Assembly: GCF_028289625.1 (NCBI RefSeq) | Contig: NZ_JANQOM010000037.1 | Coordinates: 1-36,273, forward strand | From: Winogradskyella sp. | Lineage (GTDB): Bacteria; Bacteroidota; Bacteroidia; Flavobacteriales; Flavobacteriaceae | Length of the DNA stretch: 36,273 bases | Direction: 5' to 3' | Shown here: positions 7,846 to 15,622 of the stretch, piece by piece | Layout of the letters: the number at the start of each line of letters is the position of its first letter | Numbering within the stretch: the stretch's first letter is position 1 | Notes under the pieces: generated by a model | Told to the model about the DNA's origin: nothing | Seen by the model: the letters and a program-made list of their open reading frames with translations, nothing else | Database searches by the model: none | Program-made: the position numbers and the translations under genes

Positions 7846-8523
7846 TTAGTTATTCAAAAGGTCTGGTCGTCGTTCTTGGGTACGCTTGTAAGCTTGTTCT
7901 TCGCGCCACTTTTCTATTTCACCAAAATTACCACTAAATAAGACTTCTGGGACTTTCATGCCTTTATATTCTCTTGGTCTGGTATAAATGGGTGGTGCCA
8001 ACAAGTTATCTTGAAATGAATCGGTAAGGGCAGAGGTCTCGTTACCTAAGACTCCGGGAATGAGCCGAATCACAGCGTCGCATAAGACTGCAGCTCCTAG
8101 TTCCCCGCCAGACAGCACATAATCACCAATTGAGATTTCTTTGGTAATAAAGGTATCGCGCACGCGCTGATCGACTCCTTTATAATGCCCACATAGAATA
8201 ATGATATTTTCTTTTAACGAGATTTGATTGGCGATGCCTTGGTTAAGGCGCTCTCCATCTGGTGTCATATATATAATCTCATCATAATGGCGCTCGGCTT
8301 GCAAACCAGAGATACACTTATCTATGGGTTCTATCATCATCACCATACCAGCACCACCACCAAACTGGTAATCATCCACGGATTTATAGTTGTCTGTGGT
8401 ATAATCCCTAAGGTTATGAAAATGAATCTCTACCAAACCAGCTTCTATGGCGCGTTTAAGGATGGAGGCCTCAAATGGACTTTTTAATAGCTCTGGTAAA
8501 ACGGTAATGATATCGATGCGCAT
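7846..8523 (-). CDS. trmD: tRNA (guanine-N1)-methyltransferase
   Basis: Makes m1G37 in tRNAs with G36, using S-adenosylmethionine and preventing +1 frameshifts. The 225-residue protein starts [13 protein letters not shown] at the ATG at 8523. An ATG at 8544 adds seven residues that no TrmD has. The SAM-binding trefoil-knot stretch, [28 protein letters not shown], is intact, followed by the ETSALTDSF linker with the catalytic-type Asp. Upstream lies a half-copy of the palindromic elements that punctuate 8.5-14.8 kb, so trmD marks one border of that block. Confidence 0.97.
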   Translation of the reverse strand: MRIDIITVLPELLKSPFEASILKRAIEAGLVEIHFHNLRDYTTDNYKSVDDYQFGGGAGMVMMIEPIDKCISGLQAERHYDEIIYMTPDGERLNQGIANQISLKENIIILCGHYKGVDQRVRDTFITKEISIGDYVLSGGELGAAVLCDAVIRLIPGVLGNETSALTDSFQDNLLAPPIYTRPREYKGMKVPEVLFSGNFGEIEKWREEQAYKRTQERRPDLLNN

Positions 8524-8560
8524 AGTCTCTCTAAATGTATGCAAATGTAACTTTTAAAAA

Positions 8561-8600
8561 GGAATTACAGAGCAATGAGCTATACACGTTGTTGTATGCG
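8561..8600 (-). repeat. Element A: half-copy of the intergenic palindrome family
   Basis: GGAATTACAG at 8561-8570 matches GGAATTTCAG at the matching end of element D (12710-12719), and the following AATGAGCTATA and CGTTGTTGTA line up with AATGAATTATA and CGTTATTGTA of D. No second arm is present, so this is either a truncated element or a single site at the border of the block. Confidence 0.6.
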
Positions 8601-8656
8601 GTTATTTTTAATTAGATTTCTTTTTAACTACTGCTAATGTTATGCTTTCGTATTTT

Positions 8657-9016
8657 TTATTCTGTTGGGATTGGTAATTTATGTTGTCTTAAAAAAGATA
8701 GTTTATCCCAATAGCCTCTTTGAAATTTAATTTTCCCATTCTCAATTTGAAAAAACCCACAACCACGCAGTCCTAATGGGTCTTTCCATTCCAAAATTGC
8801 CCAATCGTTGTCTTCAAAAATATTCTCAATGATGCAAGTCATTTCCGCTTGATTAAATTCATGCTCAAACATTTGTCGGATTGCAGTTTTTCCAACAACA
8901 GGTTGATTGGCGACTTGATGATTAATCGCGTCATCATGATAGAATTCCGAAATCTTTTTGGGGTTTCCCTCGTTAAAGGCGCCTATCCATTTTTCAATTA
9001 CTTCTTTAGGTTTCAT
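8657..9016 (-). CDS. SnoaL-like (NTF2-fold) protein
   Basis: A 119-residue cytoplasmic protein of the SnoaL/NTF2-like fold. It starts with the typical helix VIEKWIGAFNEGN (about 6-18), then EFYHDDAINHQVANQPVVGKTAIR (about 24-47), and ends with a curved beta-sheet, GCGFFQIENGKIKFQRGYWDK. The closest type I can name is the uncharacterised ester-cyclase-like or nuclear-transport-factor-2 family protein. Substrate is unknown. It sits alone between element B (10 bases upstream) and element A (downstream), a single-gene unit of the accessory block. Confidence 0.8.
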   Translation of the reverse strand: MKPKEVIEKWIGAFNEGNPKKISEFYHDDAINHQVANQPVVGKTAIRQMFEHEFNQAEMTCIIENIFEDNDWAILEWKDPLGLRGCGFFQIENGKIKFQRGYWDKLSFLRQHKLPIPTE

Positions 9017-9025
9017 TTTTTCATA

Positions 9026-9181
9026 GCGTTATTCTGTATAATGGTCTTGAGTATGAGTAGTAGAGTGGTTCTACTCACAAACCTTTCGGTTTAGCGCCGA
9101 GCTTTGTTTTATAATTTATCTTTCGTTTTATCATTTAAACCACTACTGCTTATACACCGTAGTTACTTACAGTCATTATTC
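9026..9181 (-). repeat. Element B: intergenic imperfect palindrome
   Basis: The minus strand begins with AATAATGACTGTAA, which overlaps the stop of the S41 peptidase, and ends with AATAACGC 10 bases before the SnoaL start. Inner arms pair: AGTAGTGGTT near 9150 on one side, AACCACTCTACT near 9070 on the other. The middle carries a CTCGGCGCTAAACCGAAAGGTTT segment that I recall from intergenic DNA of many Flavobacteriia. AGTCATTATT (9171-9180) is identical to element E at 13421-13430. Confidence 0.75.
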
Positions 9182-10621
9182 ATTCAATATTTCTGATACA
9201 AATTTTATCCATTCAAATTTTGGTATTTCCTTGTCTATATAATAGTCAGGTTGTATCCCTTTATCGTCAATGGTCATTTCTGGTATTCTCATACTTTTTG
9301 ATAAACTGTACCCTAATTCAAATTCTTCACAAGGGGATTTAATAAAATACATATTAGAAATGTCGAGTACACCAATAGTTGTTGTTCCAAACAGTTTTAC
9401 CTTTTTACTCTGTTTAGCAGCAAGCAAGAACTGTTCGGTCGTACTGCCATTATTCTCATTAATAATAATCCCAATATTTTTAGGAAATTTATGAATGGTG
9501 TCAAAAGTTTTTGTTGTAATTGGATTTTCATTGAGCATCACAAACTCTCCAATTTGTTTTGATAGTTTATCGTATGACTTTTGAGCCCATTTCTTGCCTT
9601 CTTCATCAAATCCATATTCATCTTTATTTATAAAATCTAACATTCTTTGATTATTCAAAGGCGTTGATAATAACTCTACTCCCACAGTTCTAATCGGATT
9701 CGTGTATAAAATTGGAAGTAATTCTTTAAAACTACTATCACTTCCACCGCCATTATTTCTCAAATCTATGATGAGATTTTCAGTTTTAAGGATAGTCTCT
9801 CTGTTTGTGTTTATTACGCTATCAATCTTTCTTTTTTCCGAACCCCAAAATCTCGGGATTCGTAAAAGTGTTGTTTTTTCATTGATTTGCTCAAAATATG
9901 GATCTTGAGCGGAAATGACTTTGAAATAGTTCTTTACATTGGGTTCAGATTCCAAAGTAGGGCTTACTCTTTTTAGTGTAATAAAACCCGTCTGCAGATA
10001 ATTGTTTCCTAATAATTCTGCGGTTTCAAAAGTTTGCGCTGAATGATCTCTCATATAATACGTTGAGGAGCCATTTTTATCAATTCTAAGCTTTACTTGG
10101 TTTTTAGACCAATACACGCCATCTGCTTTAATAATAAAACCTATGTATTCCTCTCCAACTTTTTTAATTCCAATTTCATAGGGTTCGGATACCCAAATAC
10201 CTTCAAAGTCATGCTTATCTTTCGTTTCAAGGTATTGTTTGAATTCAGGTACATCGACCTCTAACGTTTCCCATTCTGCGAACTTCTTAATAATTTGCGC
10301 ATCGCTTGATGGATTATTAGCTTGCTGATCCTGGCCACTTAGTGTTCGGATAGCAATATGCCCTGAGCGGAAAAAAGTTAACCATTCATAGATGGTTTGC
10401 GTACACTCGGTAAGCATATCAATGTTCTTGACCTTTTCTTCGAAAATTCGATTATGATTTTCGTATGCTTGTTTTCCTTTTTTTTCGATGACAAATGCAA
10501 ACCCAGCATCATTTTCTTCAAAGGTTTTTTTTGTCCAGTTAAAATTAGATTCACAGTTACATTCTTGAGCTTCTGACAGGATAGGAATAAAGATAATAAG
10601 AAAGATTACTAATGGCTTCAT
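9176..10621 (-). CDS. Secreted S41 (tail-specific-like) peptidase
   Basis: A serine peptidase of the S41 family, exported. The ATG at 10621 gives 481 residues with a signal peptide (MKPLVIFLIIFIPILSEAQ) and is preferred over an ATG at 10708 that puts 29 non-signal residues in front. The peptidase domain lies in the C-terminal half: LIDLRNNGGGSDSSF, then NENNGSTTEQFLLAAKQS with the likely nucleophile Ser393, and GIQPDYYI near the end. The N-terminal half (CNCESNFNWTKKTFEEND onward) is typical of Bacteroidota S41 proteins without a PDZ domain. It follows the AraC gene by 90 bases and carries element B at its stop. Confidence 0.88.
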   Translation of the reverse strand: MKPLVIFLIIFIPILSEAQECNCESNFNWTKKTFEENDAGFAFVIEKKGKQAYENHNRIFEEKVKNIDMLTECTQTIYEWLTFFRSGHIAIRTLSGQDQQANNPSSDAQIIKKFAEWETLEVDVPEFKQYLETKDKHDFEGIWVSEPYEIGIKKVGEEYIGFIIKADGVYWSKNQVKLRIDKNGSSTYYMRDHSAQTFETAELLGNNYLQTGFITLKRVSPTLESEPNVKNYFKVISAQDPYFEQINEKTTLLRIPRFWGSEKRKIDSVINTNRETILKTENLIIDLRNNGGGSDSSFKELLPILYTNPIRTVGVELLSTPLNNQRMLDFINKDEYGFDEEGKKWAQKSYDKLSKQIGEFVMLNENPITTKTFDTIHKFPKNIGIIINENNGSTTEQFLLAAKQSKKVKLFGTTTIGVLDISNMYFIKSPCEEFELGYSLSKSMRIPEMTIDDKGIQPDYYIDKEIPKFEWIKFVSEILNE

Positions 10622-10711
10622 GTTGCAAATTGATTTATGGTGATAGTATATAGTAAAAGAGCTAAATCTAGCGGCTTGTTTTGATATAAAATTGTAAAAA
10701 AACTGCACCCA

Positions 10712-11536
10712 CTACTTTTTACTAATAATTACCTCATTATCAATGGATATTAAGTTGTTTTTTAACTTTTTTGGTATCAGATTACACATGAGTTTTGCTT
10801 CTTTAATAAAGTGACTCTGGTCATTATAGCCGCATTGGTACGCGACTTCTGTTAAGGACAAAAGCGGGTTAAACGTTATTAATTTGAGCGCTTGTCTTAT
10901 TCTTACAATTCGGATATACCACTTGGGAGTAATCCCAAAATGATCGTTAAACAAGTTGTACATTTTTCGTTCACTACATTTTGTATATCGCAATACTTCT
11001 TTGACTGAAATTAGACCTTTGTTTACGTGTATGTATTCAACCGCTAATTGCAAATCATTTTGGTCAAAAGGCTTAAGTTTTGAAATAAGCAGTTTCTCAA
11101 TGGCAAGTGAGCGCTTTTTAAGATCAGGCTCATTTAATATGTCTTCTAAACAGATTTGATCATCTCTAGAGAAGAAACTACTTGTAAAGCCTTCATCTAT
11201 TATTTTATGCTTACTTGGAAGATCAAAAAAATGATAATAACCACAAGGATGGAAGTCAATACAAATTTCATCCCAACTCTTAGATACTTTGAATTCATGT
11301 GGTGTAGTATACAGCCCTGTTGTGTAAACAAACATATCATTTTGTTTACTTTCTTTACTTATATAGGCTTCATGATCCTTGAGTAAGACATTGCCTTTTG
11401 AAATTCCCAAACAAATATTGGTATTTGGAAAAGATGTCACCGAATGTTGAGAAGCTTGATTATGTCTATTATATAAAATGTACTGTACAAAGGGTTGTAA
11501 TTTTTTGCATTGTATTTTATGAACTTCTGATATCAT
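10712..11536 (-). CDS. AraC-family transcriptional regulator
   Basis: A 274-residue DNA-binding regulator. The N-terminal 150 residues (PFVQYILYNRH, then VYTTGLYTTPHEFKVSKSWDEICIDFHPCGYYHFF) resemble the DUF6597-type sensing domain. Residues about 165-262 form the double helix-turn-helix, with ISVKEVLRYTKCSERKMYNLFNDHFG as the first and LTEVAYQCGYNDQSHFIKEAK as the second. It lies between the DUF6624-like lipoprotein gene (57 bases upstream) and the S41 peptidase gene. All three share strand and the interval between elements D and B, so it may control them. The ligand is unknown. Confidence 0.9.
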   Translation of the reverse strand: MISEVHKIQCKKLQPFVQYILYNRHNQASQHSVTSFPNTNICLGISKGNVLLKDHEAYISKESKQNDMFVYTTGLYTTPHEFKVSKSWDEICIDFHPCGYYHFFDLPSKHKIIDEGFTSSFFSRDDQICLEDILNEPDLKKRSLAIEKLLISKLKPFDQNDLQLAVEYIHVNKGLISVKEVLRYTKCSERKMYNLFNDHFGITPKWYIRIVRIRQALKLITFNPLLSLTEVAYQCGYNDQSHFIKEAKLMCNLIPKKLKNNLISIDNEVIISKK

Positions 11537-11593
11537 TTGTTAAAGTACATTATAATTGATTATCAAGGTTTTTCTTGGTTTGTTGGTAAAAGT

Positions 11594-12574
11594 TTATTTT
11601 TCTTCAATTTTTATTTTGCCGTCAACCCAATCAGGTAAGTAAAGGTTCATTCCTGTTTTTGCTTCAATATCAATCAATTTATTTCTCAATTCAACAGGTC
11701 TTAATCCAATTGCGTTTCTTGCTTTGTTTATTTGGGCAATACTCGATACGTTAGGTGGATTGAGATAACCATAAGGTGAATTGCTCCAATCTGATATGAT
11801 GGCTTTTTTCCAATCCTCTATTAAGGCGATTTCATAAGGTGATATAAATCCTTTCTTAAGCGCTTGAAATAATTTCGGTCTGATAAAATCGTATAAAGTA
11901 TCTTGCTTAACATATTCTGGAGCTATTGAATTGTGATGGCTTAAAATAGTTGAACCCCAAAAGTTATTGCCTATTAGGAATTCTCCTGGATAGCCAAAGT
12001 TTTGCATTATGATGAGTAAATTGTTTATTTGATTTTCACTGTGTCCAGTGAATTTTTCTAAAATAAATTCTTCCTGTGCTTGCTCATCTTCAATAATGGA
12101 GGCTTGGTATGCTATTTTTTGGTCTTTTTCAAACATCGAGCGCACTTTGTCCACAATACTTGAATCAATTCTATTTAAGAACTGATTGTGTAAGCTATGG
12201 TATTGTTTTTCTATATTCTCCCAGTCAGAATCAAGTAGATGTCGATCAAAGAATTTTTCTTCTTTAAGACTAGGTAGTTCCCAACCATTGGAAATGGCTT
12301 TTTTGACATAATGCAGTCCTTTTTCCTTTTCCCCAATAAGGAAAGAAATCTGGGAAGCAATTTTATAGTCTCGGAGAAAAATGAAGTCATATTCGTTAAA
12401 TAATTTTTCATATCTAATTAATGCTTCTTCATATTTTTCTTGGGCAACCAACGCTTCTGCCAATATGATTTCTAAATGATAGCTATTGTGATCAAGAGCT
12501 TTTTTTTTGCTGTTCTCACAGGCAGTTAAGGAATAAACAAAACCAAAGAGAATAATTAAGTATCTAGCTTTCAT
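11594..12574 (-). CDS. Lipoprotein with TPR-like and DUF6624-like regions
   Basis: A predicted lipoprotein of 326 residues, signal MKARYLIILFGFVYSLTAC with the lipidated Cys at 19. Residues about 32-100 look like tetratricopeptide helices (EIILAEALVAQEKYEEALIRYEKLF, then KGLHYVKKAISNGW). Residues about 140-260 resemble DUF6624: a YPGEFLIG turn, then paired His213-His214 in ILSHHN, then a helix ending FISPYEIALIEDW. That family is uncharacterised. The C-terminus (about 275-326) has NKARNAIGLRPVELRNKL. It starts 11 bases after element D and leads the three-gene unit with AraC and S41. Confidence 0.7.
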   Translation of the reverse strand: MKARYLIILFGFVYSLTACENSKKKALDHNSYHLEIILAEALVAQEKYEEALIRYEKLFNEYDFIFLRDYKIASQISFLIGEKEKGLHYVKKAISNGWELPSLKEEKFFDRHLLDSDWENIEKQYHSLHNQFLNRIDSSIVDKVRSMFEKDQKIAYQASIIEDEQAQEEFILEKFTGHSENQINNLLIIMQNFGYPGEFLIGNNFWGSTILSHHNSIAPEYVKQDTLYDFIRPKLFQALKKGFISPYEIALIEDWKKAIISDWSNSPYGYLNPPNVSSIAQINKARNAIGLRPVELRNKLIDIEAKTGMNLYLPDWVDGKIKIEEK

Positions 12575-12584
12575 CTTTTTTTAA

Positions 12585-12754
12585 GTTGTTGTCAACGGTT
12601 TTGTGTATGGCTCGTTGCAGAAAATCATAGCTGATTTTCCGCCTTAACCGAAAGATAGTGATTTGCAATGAATTCCGCATCGAATACCGAAGCTTTAGCG
12701 TAGGTGTTAGGAATTTCAGTCATAATGAATTATAGCCGTTATTGTACAACGTCC
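12585..12754 (-). repeat. Element D: intergenic imperfect palindrome
   Basis: It fills almost the whole gap between the small lipoprotein gene and the DUF6624-like gene. One end carries CGTTATTGTAC (12737-12747), identical to element F (14734-14744). The other carries CAACGGTTT (12593-12601) and GTTGCA 21 bases on, shared with element E at nearly the same spacing. The ends are complementary around GTTGT-CAACGG and CCGTTAT-ACAAC, with unpaired bases on one side. Confidence 0.78.
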
Positions 12755-12765
12755 TTTTAATAAAT

Positions 12766-13233
12766 TCAGTCTTCAATTAATTGATAAAAAGAACAGATTA
12801 ATGAAGGATTAGGGTCTTCGATATAATCTAAATTTCGAGTGATTGAAAAATTAAATTCACAAATTTCATTCGCCATTAAGTTCGAACATACATTTCCATT
12901 AGAAACAATATGCCTTTCACCTCCAGCATTTAAAACAAAATACATTTTTCCAATCAATTCAATTTCAGATTTGTTTTGGATTTGGGCTCGAACTTGATAA
13001 TATTTACCAAAGGAATCATCTGGGTTTTCATCACTAACAGGAAAATATTCAGTTTCAAAATTTAGCAATTCTATTGTTTCATCATCAGCAACTGGCCCGA
13101 AGTAAAAATCTTCAGAATTATTTGGATCAGTTGTATTTGGACAGTTTAAATTTTCAGGCTCTGAATCAGAATTATCTGAACAACTAATGATTGCCACACA
13201 TATTAATATCTGAATAATTTTTTTCTTCATCAT
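12766..13233 (-). CDS. Small lipoprotein, function unknown
   Basis: I do not recognise the family. The start at 13233 (MMKKKIIQILICVAIISC) gives 155 residues with a perfect lipobox, IISC. A longer frame to 13278 would be encoded inside palindromic element E and is rejected. After the Cys comes an acidic, Asn/Ser-rich linker (about 20-50), then one compact domain with four or five predicted strands and two Cys in NVCSNLMANEICEF near residue 120. It is flanked by elements E and D, so it forms a one-gene unit. Confidence 0.75.
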   Translation of the reverse strand: MMKKKIIQILICVAIISCSDNSDSEPENLNCPNTTDPNNSEDFYFGPVADDETIELLNFETEYFPVSDENPDDSFGKYYQVRAQIQNKSEIELIGKMYFVLNAGGERHIVSNGNVCSNLMANEICEFNFSITRNLDYIEDPNPSLICSFYQLIED

Positions 13234-13241
13234 TTGATTTA

Positions 13242-13437
13242 AGATGTTGTACAACGGTTTGGCTATAATTTGTTGCATGGGTTAGCATTTAATTTTACAA
13301 ATACAAAACGCACCGAACTGAAAATACGCGAGACACGAGCGAAGCGAGCTGGCGCCAGCAATTTTCAGAAGCTATGGCCTGAGCCTGTCGAAGGCTGGGC
13401 GAGAACAAGCAATTACTTATAGTCATTATTGGCATCT
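13242..13437 (-). repeat. Element E: intergenic palindrome with nested repeats
   Basis: The outer ends match elements D and B: CAACGGTTT at 13252-13260 with GTTGCA 20 bases on, and AGTCATTATT at 13421-13430. The centre differs from the others. CTGAAAAT (13318-13325) and ATTTTCAG (13361-13368) form an inner inverted repeat around GAGCGAAGCGAGC and CTGGCGCCAG. Next to it lies CCTGAGCCTGTCGAAGGCT (13379-13397), a sequence I know as dispersed in many bacterial genomes. Confidence 0.78.
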
Positions 13438-13446
13438 GTCTTTTTA

Positions 13447-14604
13447 TTATTTATTTACAATCACTTTGACCTTATCACTTTCTTTGTTCGATTCAACAAC
13501 TTTTACAATTACATTCTCAAAAGTGTAAGTTTCTTCTTTTGTTAAGGGTGCGTCTTCGAGGAATTCATCGTTACTTTTCATACCAGGTTTTACTTGAATT
13601 GGTCCACTACCACCTGGCAATTCCGTGTTCACAACATACACTAAAACACCTTCTTTTGATAAATCTTTGTCAAACCCAATTTTCCTTCTACTTTCTATGG
13701 TAAGGACTCTAGTACTGTCAATCGGAACTACAACAGCTTTTGTGCCTCCAAGAGTTTCTAATGCTTCTATTTCAATAGTCTGTTCACCATTAGCAAGACA
13801 ATGAATTTGAGAGTCTTCGAGCCAACCAAGTATCCAACGTTCATAGGCAAAATATCCGGGTGCTTTTGCATCACAGGTTCCCATTAGGCCAAAGGTTCCA
13901 ACATACCTGTTTAGCTTTTCAGAACCAAAATGGTAAAGGTCGGGAAGACCAAAAGTATGACCTGTTTCGTGGGGCAACCAAATTCCGCCCCAATAATTTA
14001 AGTCGTAGCCTGAGGTGATTCCTGTAGGTATGCTCGCTCCATCTGCCTTAATATGATATTCTGGATTACTTGACTTAAATGTTGGACCTTGTCGTAAAGC
14101 TTTAGCTAACGGATTGTTAATTACTAAAACTATATCTGTTTCGCTAAAATCAACTTTTTCGTTAGCTAAATCAACCGCCTCCTGAATAAAATCTAAATGT
14201 GGTTGTCCTCTATAAATTGCAGTTCCGTAATATTCAGATGGTTTACTCAAACGTAACCATTCAAAATGAGGTTGCAGATTTAGCTCCATTTTACCGTATG
14301 ATACTTCTTCAAAAAAGTTAGGTGCTAATGGGTTGATGATTGAAAAAACACTGTCCGTACTTGTCTCTGCTGGAACATCATTAAAATCAGTAAAAAGTAC
14401 AGTCATATTCACTTTGCCGAGTGAAGGTGCTAATCCTTCAACTTTCGGAAATCCGAGTGAAATATCACCCTCTATAATTCTTGGAAGTTTGCATATTGCT
14501 TTTTCACTTTTATCTTGCTCTTTAGCTAGTTCAGATTTTTTGTCTTGTTTACAGCTTACAGAACAAATTGTCAGCAGTAATAAATAAATTATTATTCTTT
14601 TCAT
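13447..14604 (-). CDS. M6-type zinc metalloprotease lipoprotein
   Basis: A predicted lipoprotein (signal MKRIIIYLLLLTICSVSC, Cys18) of 385 residues. The catalytic zinc motif is HETGHTFGLPD: His212, Glu213, His216, Asp222. This HExxHxxGxxD form fits the M6 (immune-inhibitor A-like) family, and the downstream YVGTFGLMGTCDAKAPGYFAYERWILGWL block supports it, since M6 proteins have a GxWDxM and a WxLGW stretch there. The C-terminal 90 residues are beta-rich. The start at 14604 is chosen over an ATG at 14679, whose 25 extra residues would be encoded in element F. Anchored at the envelope, its substrate is unknown. Confidence 0.85.
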   Translation of the reverse strand: MKRIIIYLLLLTICSVSCKQDKKSELAKEQDKSEKAICKLPRIIEGDISLGFPKVEGLAPSLGKVNMTVLFTDFNDVPAETSTDSVFSIINPLAPNFFEEVSYGKMELNLQPHFEWLRLSKPSEYYGTAIYRGQPHLDFIQEAVDLANEKVDFSETDIVLVINNPLAKALRQGPTFKSSNPEYHIKADGASIPTGITSGYDLNYWGGIWLPHETGHTFGLPDLYHFGSEKLNRYVGTFGLMGTCDAKAPGYFAYERWILGWLEDSQIHCLANGEQTIEIEALETLGGTKAVVVPIDSTRVLTIESRRKIGFDKDLSKEGVLVYVVNTELPGGSGPIQVKPGMKSNDEFLEDAPLTKEETYTFENVIVKVVESNKESDKVKVIVNK

Positions 14605-14626
14605 TGAGTTCTGTTTTAAGATTAAT

Positions 14627-14746
14627 GCCAACGTTAATATGTATAAACTTAACCATTTAAATAACCATATACAACCCATTCATAGAGTATATCTGTACTT
14701 TTATGCAAATTACAGCATAACCGCTCAACATGGCGTTATTGTACAC
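14627..14746 (-). repeat. Element F: intergenic imperfect palindrome
   Basis: It ends 23 bases before the metalloprotease ATG and marks the upstream border of the accessory block. CGTTATTGTAC (14734-14744) is identical to element D, and CCAACGTTAATAT at 14628-14640 is the counterpart arm. Inner arms GGTTA and TAACC repeat several times within the element, giving a long irregular hairpin. Confidence 0.72.
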
Positions 14747-14762
14747 TTTTATACTATGGCAT

Positions 14763-14794
14763 AAAAAAATCCGCAATAATTAATTACGGATTTT
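14763..14794 (-). terminator. Intrinsic terminator of the coiled-coil protein gene
   Basis: AAAATCCG (14766-14773) pairs with CGGATTTT (14787-14794). On the minus strand the stem is followed by TTTTTTTAT. It lies 68 bases after the stop of the gene ending at 14862. Confidence 0.8.
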
Positions 14795-14811
14795 ATAGTT
14801 ACTCTAAATGG

Positions 14812-14860
14812 ATGTCGTTCACTTCGAGAGCCTCAGCGGTCTTAAAATTCCGAATGACAT
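14812..14860. repeat. REP-like short element with terminal inverted repeats
   Basis: ATGTCGTTC at 14812-14820 and GAATGACAT at 14852-14860 are complementary with one mismatch and bound a 49-base unit containing ACTTCGAGAGCCTCAGC. I recall similar dispersed units in Flavobacteriia. It lies 2 bases from the stop of the neighbouring gene. Confidence 0.55.
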
Positions 14861-14861
14861 A

Positions 14862-15488
14862 TTACGCCTTATTCTTATTGATCTCGTCTTGGAGTTGACG
14901 TCGCACTTTTTGCTCACGCTCTAAAGCGACACGTCGGTGCTCCTCAAACTCGGTTTCGACTTCCTCGAGTTTTAATTTGGCACCTCTGGTTAAGGCATTA
15001 CTATTCTTAAACTTAAAGATAAAGAATAATAACAGCGCCAACAGTGCTGCAATAATGGTCCACATAATGACATTATAATTGGTTTTACTGGTTTGCATGC
15101 CTAATAAAGCCATATTATTCTTTTCGGTATTGGTTTGGTCTAATGTACTTTGGGTAGTGCTTAGCTGTGCTTTTAAATCTGCTATTTCCTTGGCTTGGCC
15201 CTCAACGGTATTTTTTGAATCCTCCAAGTTTTTATACGTGGTTTTTAGGGAATCCAAGACGTTAGACTTTAACTTTAAGAGCCATACTTGCTTTACAGCC
15301 TCATAAGGTTGTCCATTAGTACCCTTAAAGTTGCCCGACTTTCTAAACACATATTCAAACTGGCTATCTATGGTGCCTTTATCGAGTGATAATTGGTCTT
15401 TGGTATTTGCGATATTACTTTGGGCATTGATGGTGTGTAGGCTAAATGTAACTATAAGAATTACAGTGAGTCTGGTTAAGGTTTTCAT
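14862..15488 (-). CDS. Exported coiled-coil protein with one membrane helix
   Basis: A 208-residue protein with a signal peptide (residues 1-22, HTINAQ), a globular segment (about 35-78), a coiled coil (about 79-125, NLEDSKNTVEGQAKEIADLKAQ), one strong membrane helix (about 140-160) and a charged coiled-coil tail (172-205). The ATG at 15488 gives a proper signal peptide, whereas 15548 does not. Proteins of this kind are listed in some Flavobacteriia as tRNA (guanine-N1)-methyltransferase, but nothing here resembles TrmD: no knot motif or SAM site. The name probably spread from the trmD neighbourhood. Function unknown, perhaps envelope tethering. Confidence 0.75.
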   Translation of the reverse strand: MKTLTRLTVILIVTFSLHTINAQSNIANTKDQLSLDKGTIDSQFEYVFRKSGNFKGTNGQPYEAVKQVWLLKLKSNVLDSLKTTYKNLEDSKNTVEGQAKEIADLKAQLSTTQSTLDQTNTEKNNMALLGMQTSKTNYNVIMWTIIAALLALLLFFIFKFKNSNALTRGAKLKLEEVETEFEEHRRVALEREQKVRRQLQDEINKNKA

Positions 15489-15570
15489 CCTCAAATATTT
15501 TGGTTGCATTAGATTAATTAGGTGACAAGATAATGATTTTATGAGCATTTCATAAATAAATTATCAAGGC

Positions 15571-15599
15571 AAATAGCCTCTCGTATTGTGAGGCTATTT
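15571..15599 (-). terminator. Hairpin, possibly a weak terminator
   Basis: AAATAGCCTC at 15571-15580 pairs perfectly with GAGGCTATTT at 15590-15599 across a nine-base loop, 24 bases after the stop of the LVIVD-type gene. The minus-strand T run is only three long, so termination would be weak. Confidence 0.55.
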
Positions 15600-15622
15600 C
15601 ATATACGGTAGTAAATATGGTT

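Noticed and set aside
13234..13278. Extended start of the small lipoprotein at 13278
   Set aside because: These codons fall inside the conserved end of element E, and the signal peptide begins at 13233.
14605..14679. Extended start of the M6 protease at 14679
   Set aside because: These 25 codons are the end of element F and would bury the lipobox signal.
8561..14746. Classification as a true integron
   Set aside because: No integrase and no clear GTTRRRY core. Only the architecture resembles a cassette array, so the label is not used.
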